Positions 1 to 5,061 of a DNA stretch of 11,709 nucleotides are shown here, in pieces. The number at the start of each line of letters is the position of its first letter. Position 1 is the stretch's first letter. Position numbers and translations under genes: made by a program. The stretch lies in contig JAJRTR010000110.1 in the NCBI GenBank assembly GCA_024278215.1, positions 1 to 11,709 on the forward strand, written 5' to 3'. Under the pieces are notes generated by a model, which saw only the letters and a list, made by a program, of their open reading frames with translations, did no database searches and was not told where the DNA came from. The DNA is from a bacterium (GTDB lineage: Bacteria; UBP15; UBA6099; JAJRTR01).

Positions 1-28
1 CGAAATTGTTCAGAGCAAGGCGGAGGTG

Positions 29-75
29 TAAAATCCTCGCAGGCGTACTTGTAGAGTACGTCGAGGACGATTTTG
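29..75. repeat. Imperfect hairpin element upstream of the glycosyltransferase
   Basis: Arms 29-49 and 55-75 pair around a 5-base loop (50-54). The apical stem is CGTACT/AGTACG, extended by a G-T and a G-C pair. After a three-base mismatched internal loop the basal AATCC-type arm pairs again, ending in an AAAA/TTTT stem. There is no T tract after the right arm, so it does not look like a Rho-independent terminator. The hairpin and its flank through about 110 do not look like coding sequence. It may be a dispersed REP-like element, but only one copy is visible here. The fold is seen in the sequence; its class is inference. Confidence 0.45.
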
Positions 76-128
76 TGCCGACAACGCAGCTATGGACAAT
101 AGCAGCCGACCGCAGCAGAATCAGAATT

Positions 129-211
129 TTGCAATTGGCTCCCATGACTATTTTGACTTCTGTGCAGGGCGGCTATACTATAAGGATGAAGCAGGATACA
201 GCCAATTGCAA
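129..211. repeat. 12-bp perfect inverted repeat flanking the promoter
   Basis: TTGCAATTGGCT at 129-140 is the exact reverse complement of AGCCAATTGCAA at 200-211. The arms are 59 bases apart and bracket the likely promoter at 153-181. Each arm contains the palindromic core CAATTG, so each could be a protein-binding half or full site. Alternatively the arms are the ends of a small element. Function is not shown. Confidence 0.4.
153..181 (+). promoter_or_regulatory. Candidate sigma70-type promoter for the glycosyltransferase
   Basis: TTGACT at 153-158 is followed after 17 bases by TACTAT at 176-181. An overlapping TATACT at 174-179 gives a 15-base spacer. This would start transcription near 188, leaving an untranslated leader of about 87 bases before the start codon at 275. 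It is the best promoter-like match in the first 274 bases. Confidence 0.45.
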
Positions 212-274
212 CATTATGTTCCTGACGAGTAGCGGCGAAATTGTAATTCTGCACATTACAGCAGGTGAATATCC

Positions 275-1528
275 ATGAATATATTGCATATATTGCACAG
301 AAAACCCGAATTGTACAGCGGCACAGAAAAGTTGGTATTACAGCTTGCGCGTATGGCAACCGGGGATGGTCATAAAGTAAGTATTCTGTACCCAAAAACG
401 GTGGCCGAAGAGATCGAACCGGTGATCGACGCCACGGAAGAAAACGGTGTCGGGCTGCTGGAAATCACCCGAACGGAGCGAGAGGGCGATTTTGCACCGC
501 CGGGGCCGGATGCGAGGGCGCTGAACGATTTGTTTTATGCGGCGCTCGACAGGATAGCACCTGATGTCGTTCATATTCACCAGTTAACCGATATGCCTGT
601 CGGCGCGCTTCCCGGCGCGGTCGGGTCAGGTGCGCGCACTGTGTTGACACTGCATGATTTCAGCCTGTTTTGCAAGCAGTTTTTTCTCGTCAGGAAAAAC
701 GGGAACTATTGCGACACTGCGGACAGTGGAAAGAACTGCGCGCGATACTGCGGAGAAAAACAGGCAGTAGAGCGAAGGCAGATGTGGCGGCAAATGCGCG
801 GGGGCGGCCCCGAGGCGGCATTTTACGGTAATGTTGTCCGAGCGAGGCAGATGGCTGTGAAAAGGGTTCACGTCGTTACTGCCCTATCGGAATTTGTTCT
901 TCAGATTTTCAGGAGAGAGGGTTTCGAACTGGAGAATGCGCGTGTGATCGAGCTGGGTATCGCGAAGTTCGAGGTCGAGCACAAAGGCGTGGTTGATCTG
1001 CCCGTAAGATTTGCAGCGCTCGGGACGATCTCGCGAAGCAAGGGGGCCGATCTGCTGATAGATGTATTCAAAGACATTGCTCCTGAGCAGGCTGTGCTTA
1101 CATTTCACGGTGGCCGCATAGACGCGGATGTGAAAGAGATGCTCGATGCCGCTGTCGCCGCGTACTCGAATATCAGGAACGCGGGTGCTTATGAGGAAAA
1201 AGAGCTGCCGGGGATACTTGCCGGAGCGGATTGCCTGATAAACGCGACGCGCCTGCCCGAGACGTATTCACTCGTGCTGTCCGAAGCGTGGCAGGCGGGT
1301 GTCCCCGTGATAGCCGCGGATATAGGCGCGATACCGGGGCGTGTCGACAGGGGAGTGAACGGTTTGCTTTTCGAGCCGGGCGACATGGGCGGACTGGCAA
1401 GAGCGGTGCAGACCGTCATCGGGGACCCGCAGATGATCGATAGAATGGCGAGCAACGCGCCGGAAGTAAAGGCACTGGGGCAATATTACGATGAGTTAAT
1501 GGAATTGTATGTAAGCGAGAAATATTGA
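275..1528 (+). CDS. Glycosyltransferase family 4 (GT-B fold)
   Basis: A 417-residue cytoplasmic sugar transferase that would move a sugar from a nucleotide-sugar donor to a cell-surface or lipid-linked acceptor; donor and acceptor cannot be told. The N-terminal Rossmann half opens with MNILHILHRKPELYSGTEKL, the usual GT4 start with a Gly-rich acceptor loop. A Cys cluster (C133, C146, C155, C159) in the middle resembles that of many GT4 enzymes. The C-terminal donor half has the E-x7-E signature at E329/E337 within LPETYSLVLSEAWQAGVPVI. There are no membrane segments. The start is chosen for AGGTGA at 263-268. The TGA stop (1526-1528) is the first three bases of a repeat element, so the last residues may be altered by insertion, although the length is normal. 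No other polysaccharide genes are adjacent. Confidence 0.88.
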   Translation: MNILHILHRKPELYSGTEKLVLQLARMATGDGHKVSILYPKTVAEEIEPVIDATEENGVGLLEITRTEREGDFAPPGPDARALNDLFYAALDRIAPDVVHIHQLTDMPVGALPGAVGSGARTVLTLHDFSLFCKQFFLVRKNGNYCDTADSGKNCARYCGEKQAVERRQMWRQMRGGGPEAAFYGNVVRARQMAVKRVHVVTALSEFVLQIFRREGFELENARVIELGIAKFEVEHKGVVDLPVRFAALGTISRSKGADLLIDVFKDIAPEQAVLTFHGGRIDADVKEMLDAAVAAYSNIRNAGAYEEKELPGILAGADCLINATRLPETYSLVLSEAWQAGVPVIAADIGAIPGRVDRGVNGLLFEPGDMGGLARAVQTVIGDPQMIDRMASNAPEVKALGQYYDELMELYVSEKY

Positions 1529-1668
1529 TTCGTGTGTAAAAATGCGCGGATGACATTTGTCAACAGACAATAAGCGACAATAGAGAACTCGCAAATAGCG
1601 TTTTTGTGAATTTCTGCTGACTTTAACAACAGCGGCTGTATTGAAAATGGCTAATTACACACGAATCA
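1526..1668 (-). mobile_element. 143-bp MITE-like element, copy 1 (called E1 here)
   Basis: Perfect 14-bp terminal inverted repeats TGATTCGTGTGTAA (1526-1539) and TTACACACGAATCA (1655-1668) bound a 143-base segment with no coding content. It is flanked by AATAT on both sides (1521-1525 and 1669-1673), a possible 5-bp target duplication. Read on the minus strand, it aligns without gaps to 3459-3601 at about 97 of 143 positions (hand count). Conserved blocks are the ends, an inner CATTTTCAA, an AAAGTC, and a TGACA-2-TGTCA dyad. It contains small internal palindromes, for example ACAGC-GGCTGT near 1630. The pattern fits a non-autonomous transposable element; no transposase is present in the window. 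Confidence 0.65.
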
Positions 1669-1694
1669 AATATTAGGCCCTTAACGCGCCGCAA

Positions 1695-1775
1695 GCGACA
1701 GCATGTTGTCGCCAGGCAGATAATGAGGTGACCGCAGCGTTCAGTCCCTGCGTTCAGGGGCGTAGCGCCGGAACG
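1695..1775. other. Cluster of hairpins, possible structured RNA or repeat
   Basis: Within the 406-base gap between the glycosyltransferase and tsaB, three foldable units are packed together. The first is a nearly perfect 18-base palindrome at 1695-1712 (GCGACAG... with one G-T). The second is CCCTG-cgtt-CAGGG at 1746-1759. The third is GGCG-tag-CGCC at 1759-1769. CGTTC (1738-1742) could close against GAACG (1771-1775) to form a multibranch. A direct repeat GCGTTCAG also occurs at 1737 and 1750. I do not recognise a known RNA family. From 1776 to 1934 I see only the tsaB ribosome binding site. Confidence 0.35.
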
Positions 1776-1920
1776 ATGGAAAACCGGTGTGGACGAGTGT
1801 GAATGCGATGACTGTGGTAACAATGAAACTCTGTGTGCCGTGCTCAAACCGCATTTGTTTGGGCACGAAAATGTGACCTTTTGGGTTCCGGTTGCGCCGG
1901 GTCAGGTTATTGCTTGTTTA

Positions 1921-1926
1921 AGGAGG
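1921..1926 (+). promoter_or_regulatory. Shine-Dalgarno site that fixes the tsaB start
   Basis: AGGAGG lies 8 bases before TTG 1935. It supports starting tsaB there rather than at the upstream in-frame GTG codon at 1833, whose extra residues have no TsaB-like character. The ATG overlapping the site at 1927 is in another frame and stops after four codons. Confidence 0.7.
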
Positions 1927-1934
1927 ATGAATAT

Positions 1935-2627
1935 TTGTTGACAGTCGGAGTGAGCACATCGTCGCCCGCGAGCAGTATAGCGATAATGGAAGACGGCTGC
2001 ATTGTGGGTGAAGATGCTTTCGAGGGCGCACGGTCGTGTGTCGAGGAGCTTATACCCAGATTAAAGAAACTTCTGGCGGATCAGGGGCGCGGCATGAGAG
2101 ACATCGGCAAACTTGCAGTGGACGTGGGGCCGGGCGGGCTGACCGGGTTGAAGATCGGCGTGGTTGCCGTAAAGACAATCGCGCAGGCGCTGGATATTCC
2201 TGTGGTGCCTGTTTCCTCGATGCGCGCGCTCTGCCACGGGCTCGACACGGAAACGGAATACATTATGCCGCTGATGCGGAGCACGAAGAAAGAGTTTTTC
2301 TCGGCGATATACCGCAAGAAACAGGGTGGTGTCGAATGTATTGAGCAAGAGCGTCTGGATACGCCGGAGGGGCTGGCCGGGCGGCTGGCGGATTTTGCCG
2401 GTGCGGAGATAACCGTAGCGGGAGACGGCGCGGGGCAGGCGGCGGAGGTGCTTGAATCGGAAAAAAATGTTACAATAAAGATGTGTGTAGATGATAAAAT
2501 GAAGTATCCAACTGCGAGGCTGGTCTGCCGGATCGCCGGAAGCGAGACCGGCCGTCACTGGCGGGAGATAAATCCCCGCTATCTGTGTCTGACAAATGCG
2601 GAGCGTAACTTTGGCATCAGAGTGTAG
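1935..2627 (+). CDS. tsaB: tRNA threonylcarbamoyladenosine biosynthesis protein TsaB
   Basis: TsaB is the ASKHA-fold scaffold partner of TsaD (with TsaE) in making t6A at position 37 of ANN-decoding tRNAs in the cytoplasm. The 230-residue length from TTG 1935 matches the family. The signature GPGGLTGLKIG sits at residues 65-75 (usual form GPGSFTGLRIG). PVSSMRAL follows, and PRYLCLTNAE near the C-terminus stands in for the usual PxYLR. Oddities: the normally conserved Asp of the N-terminal D-T-S/A motif is Val (V6 in VGVSTS), and the usual IDARRGEVY segment reads MRSTKKEFF, so the protein is diverged but intact. TsaB is not the catalytic subunit, which may allow this. rimI follows 19 bases later, the common tsaB-rimI order. 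tsaE and tsaD are not in the window. Confidence 0.85.
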   Translation: MLTVGVSTSSPASSIAIMEDGCIVGEDAFEGARSCVEELIPRLKKLLADQGRGMRDIGKLAVDVGPGGLTGLKIGVVAVKTIAQALDIPVVPVSSMRALCHGLDTETEYIMPLMRSTKKEFFSAIYRKKQGGVECIEQERLDTPEGLAGRLADFAGAEITVAGDGAGQAAEVLESEKNVTIKMCVDDKMKYPTARLVCRIAGSETGRHWREINPRYLCLTNAERNFGIRV

Positions 2628-2646
2628 GCAGAGGAAATGTATACCT

Positions 2647-3186
2647 GTGGCCGTCAGGCCGATGGAGATGGGCGATCTCCAGGAAGTATACACGATCGAG
2701 GTCGCGGCATATCCGAGGCCGTGGCCGATAAAATGCTTTATCGACGAGATGAACAAAAACCGGTTTGCGCGATATATTGTCGCGCTGGACCGCGACGAGT
2801 CGATCCTCGGGTACATAGGGATGTGGGTGATAAAGGGCGAAGCGCATATAACAAATATCGCGGTGGACCCGGTGTTCACGCGACGAAAGATCGCCGAGCA
2901 GATGCTAGTGAATTCAATAGAATATGCCATAGCTCAAAGATGTACTACGATGTACCTCGAGGTGCGCCGCTACAATATTGCCGCCCAGCGGCTCTACACG
3001 AGATACCTGTTCATACCGACGTATATAAAGGAGAAGTATTACCAGGACAACCATGAGGACGCCATCGAGCTTCGCATACAGAATTTGAATGAAGAAAAAT
3101 TTATTCTGAACTTCAGGCGACAGAGACAGCGCCTGTTGGACGTCCTCGGACTCGATCGGTTCCCCGGCCCGGGTGTTGTGCGATAA
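2647..3186 (+). CDS. rimI: GNAT N-acetyltransferase, RimI-like (ribosomal S18 alanine N-acetyltransferase family)
   Basis: A cytoplasmic GNAT-fold enzyme that would transfer acetyl from acetyl-CoA to a protein N-terminus; in E. coli RimI acts on ribosomal protein S18, which is also encoded in this window. Seen here: an N-terminal AYPRPWPIKCFIDEM block (residues 21-35), AHITNIAVDP (66-75), LEVRRYNIAAQRLY (104-117) and YYQDNHEDAIEL (131-142), all in family order. The acetyl-CoA pyrophosphate loop, normally RxxGxG/A, reads TRRKIA (78-83), with Lys81 where Gly is usual; the later Y-x3-G-F reads YTRYLF. About 35 extra residues follow the domain. GTG 2647 is chosen because GAGGAA (2631-2636) sits 10 bases ahead; ATG 2596 would overlap tsaB by 32 bases. 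Activity is uncertain because of the substitutions. Confidence 0.78.
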   Translation: MAVRPMEMGDLQEVYTIEVAAYPRPWPIKCFIDEMNKNRFARYIVALDRDESILGYIGMWVIKGEAHITNIAVDPVFTRRKIAEQMLVNSIEYAIAQRCTTMYLEVRRYNIAAQRLYTRYLFIPTYIKEKYYQDNHEDAIELRIQNLNEEKFILNFRRQRQRLLDVLGLDRFPGPGVVR

Positions 3187-3188
3187 TG

Positions 3189-3217
3189 TTGTGTTATTAA
3201 ATTGAATACCTTATAAT
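3189..3217 (+). promoter_or_regulatory. Candidate promoter downstream of rimI
   Basis: TTGTGT (3189-3194) is followed after 17 bases by a perfect TATAAT (3212-3217). A second TATAAT lies at 3245-3250 without a clear -35. A transcript starting near 3224 would cross the inverted-repeat structure at 3305-3439 and the second 143-bp element before reaching the thioredoxin gene. Confidence 0.45.
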
Positions 3218-3304
3218 AATAGACGTGAGATGCTTCCAATCGGGTATAATGTGCGTATGGACTAGTTAGTTTGAAATGTGGAAGTGATGGACGTCGGAAA
3301 AGAC

Positions 3305-3439
3305 GCAAAAACTGACGTTTTTGCATTCCAGAAAAAGCATGATTGTTGTATGCGGTGAGCGGATGCTGGCGACGAGCGGAGTAGCGGTGTTTGTGAAGAA
3401 TTGCTTTTTCTGGAATGCAACGACTGTGTCGTTGCAAAA
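3305..3439. repeat. Long inverted repeat with alternative flanking hairpins
   Basis: A perfect 19-bp inverted repeat, TTGCATTCCAGAAAAAGCA at 3321-3339 and its complement at 3402-3420, encloses 62 bases. A second fold overlaps each arm: GCAAAAAC-TGAC-GTTTTTGC (3305-3324, 8 bp) on the left and TGCAACGAC-TGT-GTCGTTGCA (3416-3436, 9 bp) on the right. The outer hairpins share bases with the long stem, so full long-stem and hairpin forms compete at their bases. The enclosed part carries a direct repeat GAGCGGA. No reading frame here looks coding. It resembles the palindromic ends of non-autonomous transposable elements, or a structured RNA; neither is proved. Confidence 0.55.
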
Positions 3440-3458
3440 TGTAATGCAGTATAAATGT

Positions 3459-3601
3459 TGATTCGTGTGTAATAAGTCATTTTCAAAAACAATGTTTTTG
3501 TCAAAGTCGGTCAAGATGCTTTAAAATGCTGAACATACGTTTGTTATAGTCGATCATTGTTGGTTGACATTTGTCATCTTCGACTTATTTCACATGAATT
3601 A
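3459..3601 (+). mobile_element. 143-bp MITE-like element, copy 2 (called E2 here)
   Basis: Begins with the same 14 bases as copy 1 (TGATTCGTGTGTAA, 3459-3472) and ends with a decayed complement TTTCACATGAATTA (3588-3601, 11 of 14 match). Its length is exactly that of copy 1, and it aligns gap-free with the minus strand of 1526-1668 at about 68 percent by hand count. It contains a perfect-arm palindrome CAAAAACA-A-TGTTTTTG at 3483-3499. The conserved dyad TGACA-TT-TGTCA is at 3565-3576. No target duplication is obvious (AATGT left, ACCCA right). It stops 6 bases before the Shine-Dalgarno of the thioredoxin gene. Confidence 0.6.
3564..3591 (+). promoter_or_regulatory. Weak candidate promoter inside element copy 2, facing the thioredoxin gene
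   Basis: TTGACA (3564-3569) is a perfect -35 hexamer. The best -10 is the poor TATTTC at 3586-3591 with a 16-base spacer. The -35 overlaps the TGACA-TT-TGTCA dyad, so a protein bound there could block it. If active, it would start a very short leader for the thioredoxin gene. Confidence 0.25.
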
Positions 3602-3619
3602 ACCCATGGAGGTGATTGC

Positions 3620-3940
3620 ATGTCGCCATTGGAGATTTCTCCTGAAATGTTTGACGGTGCGATAAGCGGGTCGGAGATACCGATTGCAGTTGATTTTTTC
3701 ACAAGCTGGTGCGGCCCGTGCAAGATGCTCGAGCCGCGCCTGTCGCAACTGGCGAAGGACTATGAGGGCAAGGTGAAGATTCTGAGCATCGACGCCGAAA
3801 AAGCTTCATCCATAGCCTGTGAACTGGACATACGCGGAGTGCCGACAGTGGTGTTTTTCAAGAACGGCTGCGAGCAGGAGCGTATCCTCGGCCTGGCCTC
3901 CTATGAGGAATTTGCCGCCCGCATCGAGTCGTTGCTGTAG
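3620..3940 (+). CDS. trxA: Thioredoxin
   Basis: A 106-residue cytoplasmic dithiol oxidoreductase that reduces protein disulfides and is normally recycled by thioredoxin reductase. The active site WCGPCK is at residues 30-35 (Cys31, Cys34) after VDFFTS. The cis-proline loop GVPTVVFF and the usual C-terminal helix follow, so the full thioredoxin fold is present with no extension or signal peptide. ATG 3620 is chosen for GGAGGTGA at 3608-3615, 4 bases ahead; an upstream in-frame start at 3557 would lie in the repeat element. The gene stands alone between repeats on its left and the rpsF promoter on its right. It could be a paralog rather than the main thioredoxin. Confidence 0.9.
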   Translation: MSPLEISPEMFDGAISGSEIPIAVDFFTSWCGPCKMLEPRLSQLAKDYEGKVKILSIDAEKASSIACELDIRGVPTVVFFKNGCEQERILGLASYEEFAARIESLL

Positions 3941-3986
3941 CCGAAGCGGCAAGCGGATTCCGATTCCCATTATTTTTCCGCCTGCA

Positions 3987-4014
3987 TTGAAAAATATTTT
4001 TTATATGCTACAAT
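3987..4014 (+). promoter_or_regulatory. Extended -10 promoter for the rpsF-ssb-rpsR-rplI operon
   Basis: TTGAAA (3987-3992) is followed after 16 bases by TACAAT (4009-4014), preceded by TGC, the TGn extended -10 element, in an AT-rich stretch. Start of transcription is expected near 4021, directly before the first paired bases of the rpsF leader helix. The rest of the 3941-4020 gap shows no gene. Confidence 0.7.
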
Positions 4015-4022
4015 AACCAACG

Positions 4023-4087
4023 TCCTTTCTGCTTTGTGCCCTGCGCCCGTCCAAGAGGGTCAGGCAGCAAAGCCACAGACCAAAGGG
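4023..4087 (+). promoter_or_regulatory. Structured rpsF leader, candidate S6:S18 autoregulatory site
   Basis: A long bulged helix can be drawn: CCTTT 4024-4028 with AAAGG 4082-4086; CTG 4029-4031 with CAG 4076-4078; CTTTG 4032-4036 with CAAAG 4068-4072; TGCC 4037-4040 with GGCA 4063-4066; TG/CA next; and a GCCC/GGGT tip (4045-4048/4057-4060). The 3' strand carries bulges CCA (4073-4075) and ACC (4079-4081). Known rpsF leaders that bind the S6:S18 complex also have a bulge on the 3' strand, with a CCG box mimicking 16S rRNA; here it would be CCA or ACC. The basal AAAGG overlaps the start of the GGGAGG ribosome binding site, so a stabilised helix would hide it. Fold is seen; regulation is inferred. 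Confidence 0.55.
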
Positions 4088-4099
4088 AGGTAAGACAAA

Positions 4100-4387
4100 T
4101 TGGTTAAATACGAAATACTTTATATCACCGATCCCACACTGACGGAAGAAAAACAGGCGGCTCTTCAGGACCGCATACGCAAGCAGATCGAAGTCGGCTG
4201 CGGCGAGATCGAATCCACCGACGATTGGGGCCTGCGCAGGCTTGCGTATCCCATCAACAAGATGGAAGAAGGCCGCTATACCCTGATAAATTTCCAGTCT
4301 GAAACGCAGAGCATAAAACCGCTCGACAAGCAATTCAGGCTGATTCAGGGCCTGATGAGATTTGTTATTGTCCGGAAGGAGAAGTGA
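4100..4387 (+). CDS. rpsF: 30S ribosomal protein S6
   Basis: S6 binds the central domain of 16S rRNA as a heterodimer with S18. The 95-residue length and the sequence are typical: MVKYEILYITDPTLTEE at the N-terminus, a central DWGLRRLAYPINKMEEGRYTLINF, and QGLMRFVIVRKEK at the end. The start is TTG 4100, set by GGGAGG at 4085-4090 with 9 bases between; no ATG is available at this point. It is the first gene of the operon, downstream of a structured leader. ssb follows 6 bases after the stop. Confidence 0.95.
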   Translation: MVKYEILYITDPTLTEEKQAALQDRIRKQIEVGCGEIESTDDWGLRRLAYPINKMEEGRYTLINFQSETQSIKPLDKQFRLIQGLMRFVIVRKEK

Positions 4388-4393
4388 GGACGA

Positions 4394-5059
4394 ATGCTCA
4401 ATAGAGTCATTCTGATCGGACGATTAACCCGGGACCCGGAGATGAAGCGAACGCCTACTTCGGGTGTGGCTCTGGCGAATTTTACTCTGGCGGTCGACAG
4501 GTATTTTCAGTCGAGCAAACGCGAAAAAGAAACGGACTTTATACGAATAATCGCGTGGGGCAAACTTGCGGAGACCTGCAAGGAATATCTCGGCAAGGGA
4601 CACCTGGTGGCTGTTGACGGAAGGCTGATGGTGCGCAAGTGGGAAACGCCCCAGGGTGAACGAAGGAGCATTTTAGAAGTGCGGGCGGAGGAAGTAAGAT
4701 TTCTCGAACGCTCACCGTCGTCGCGTAGCAGAGGCCGCATTGCCGACAGCGACATCCCGGAAGACGAAGAATACAGCGATGCCGGCAGAGGCAACACCGC
4801 CGGCAGCGGCGGCAAATGGGGCGGAGCCCCCGGAGGCGCGGGCGGCTCGACAGGTTCACCTGATCCCTCGGGACTCGGCGGACTCGACCCGGCGGACAAG
4901 GGTTCTCTGGACGCAGACCCGGGTTTCCCCGGCGGCGGAGATGAGATACCGGTCGAAAAAACGGATTCGGGCAAAAAGGATTTCGGCAACGTCTCGGACA
5001 GCCAGCTCGATGATGAAATAGATCTTGATGATGATGATCCATTTAAGGAGGATTTTTGA
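4394..5059 (+). CDS. ssb: Single-stranded DNA-binding protein
   Basis: SSB coats single-stranded DNA during replication, repair and recombination. Residues 1-105 form the OB fold: [20 protein letters not shown], then [30 protein letters not shown] and [15 protein letters not shown]. Residues 106-200 are a disordered linker rich in Gly, Ser, Asp and Pro. The acidic tail ends [11 protein letters not shown], so the usual terminal DDIPF-type tip is followed by four more residues and still ends in Phe. Total length of 221 is on the long side. The gene lies between rpsF and rpsR as in many bacteria, with GAGGA ahead of ATG 4394 and its stop 2 bases before rpsR. Confidence 0.95.
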   Translation: MLNRVILIGRLTRDPEMKRTPTSGVALANFTLAVDRYFQSSKREKETDFIRIIAWGKLAETCKEYLGKGHLVAVDGRLMVRKWETPQGERRSILEVRAEEVRFLERSPSSRSRGRIADSDIPEDEEYSDAGRGNTAGSGGKWGGAPGGAGGSTGSPDPSGLGGLDPADKGSLDADPGFPGGGDEIPVEKTDSGKKDFGNVSDSQLDDEIDLDDDDPFKEDF

Positions 5060-5061
5060 TA

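Noticed and set aside
6-278. 90-codon open frame before the glycosyltransferase
   Set aside because: It runs through the hairpin, the promoter and the inverted repeats, has no ribosome binding site, and its composition is not protein-like. It also overlaps the better supported start at 275.
1623-1847. Minus-strand 74-codon frame across the 1529-1934 gap
   Set aside because: It crosses the terminal repeat of the 143-bp element and the hairpins, with no ribosome binding site and no recognisable domain.
1732-1938. Open frame with a Cys-rich stretch (CECDDCG...) before tsaB
   Set aside because: It has no ATG start or usable ribosome binding site, overlaps the hairpin block, and ends within the tsaB start. 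It could be a relic of a coding sequence but I cannot support a gene.
2452-2476. TTGAAT and TACAAT inside tsaB as a promoter for rimI
   Set aside because: The spacer is only 13 bases, too short for a sigma70-type promoter; the match reflects a local A-rich stretch.
2061-2930. 289-codon minus-strand frame opposite tsaB and rimI
   Set aside because: It lies antisense to two recognised genes, shows no family motif, and is explained by low stop frequency in the complementary frame.
3305-3439. Integron attC site or CRISPR repeat
   Set aside because: There is no core-site consensus, no integrase and no regularly spaced repeats; the folds are better described as palindromic hairpins.
3039-3514. 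Several minus-strand frames over the 3187-3514 region
   Set aside because: Three overlapping frames are open across the same palindromic DNA, which is what repeat structure produces by chance; none has a start signal or known motif.
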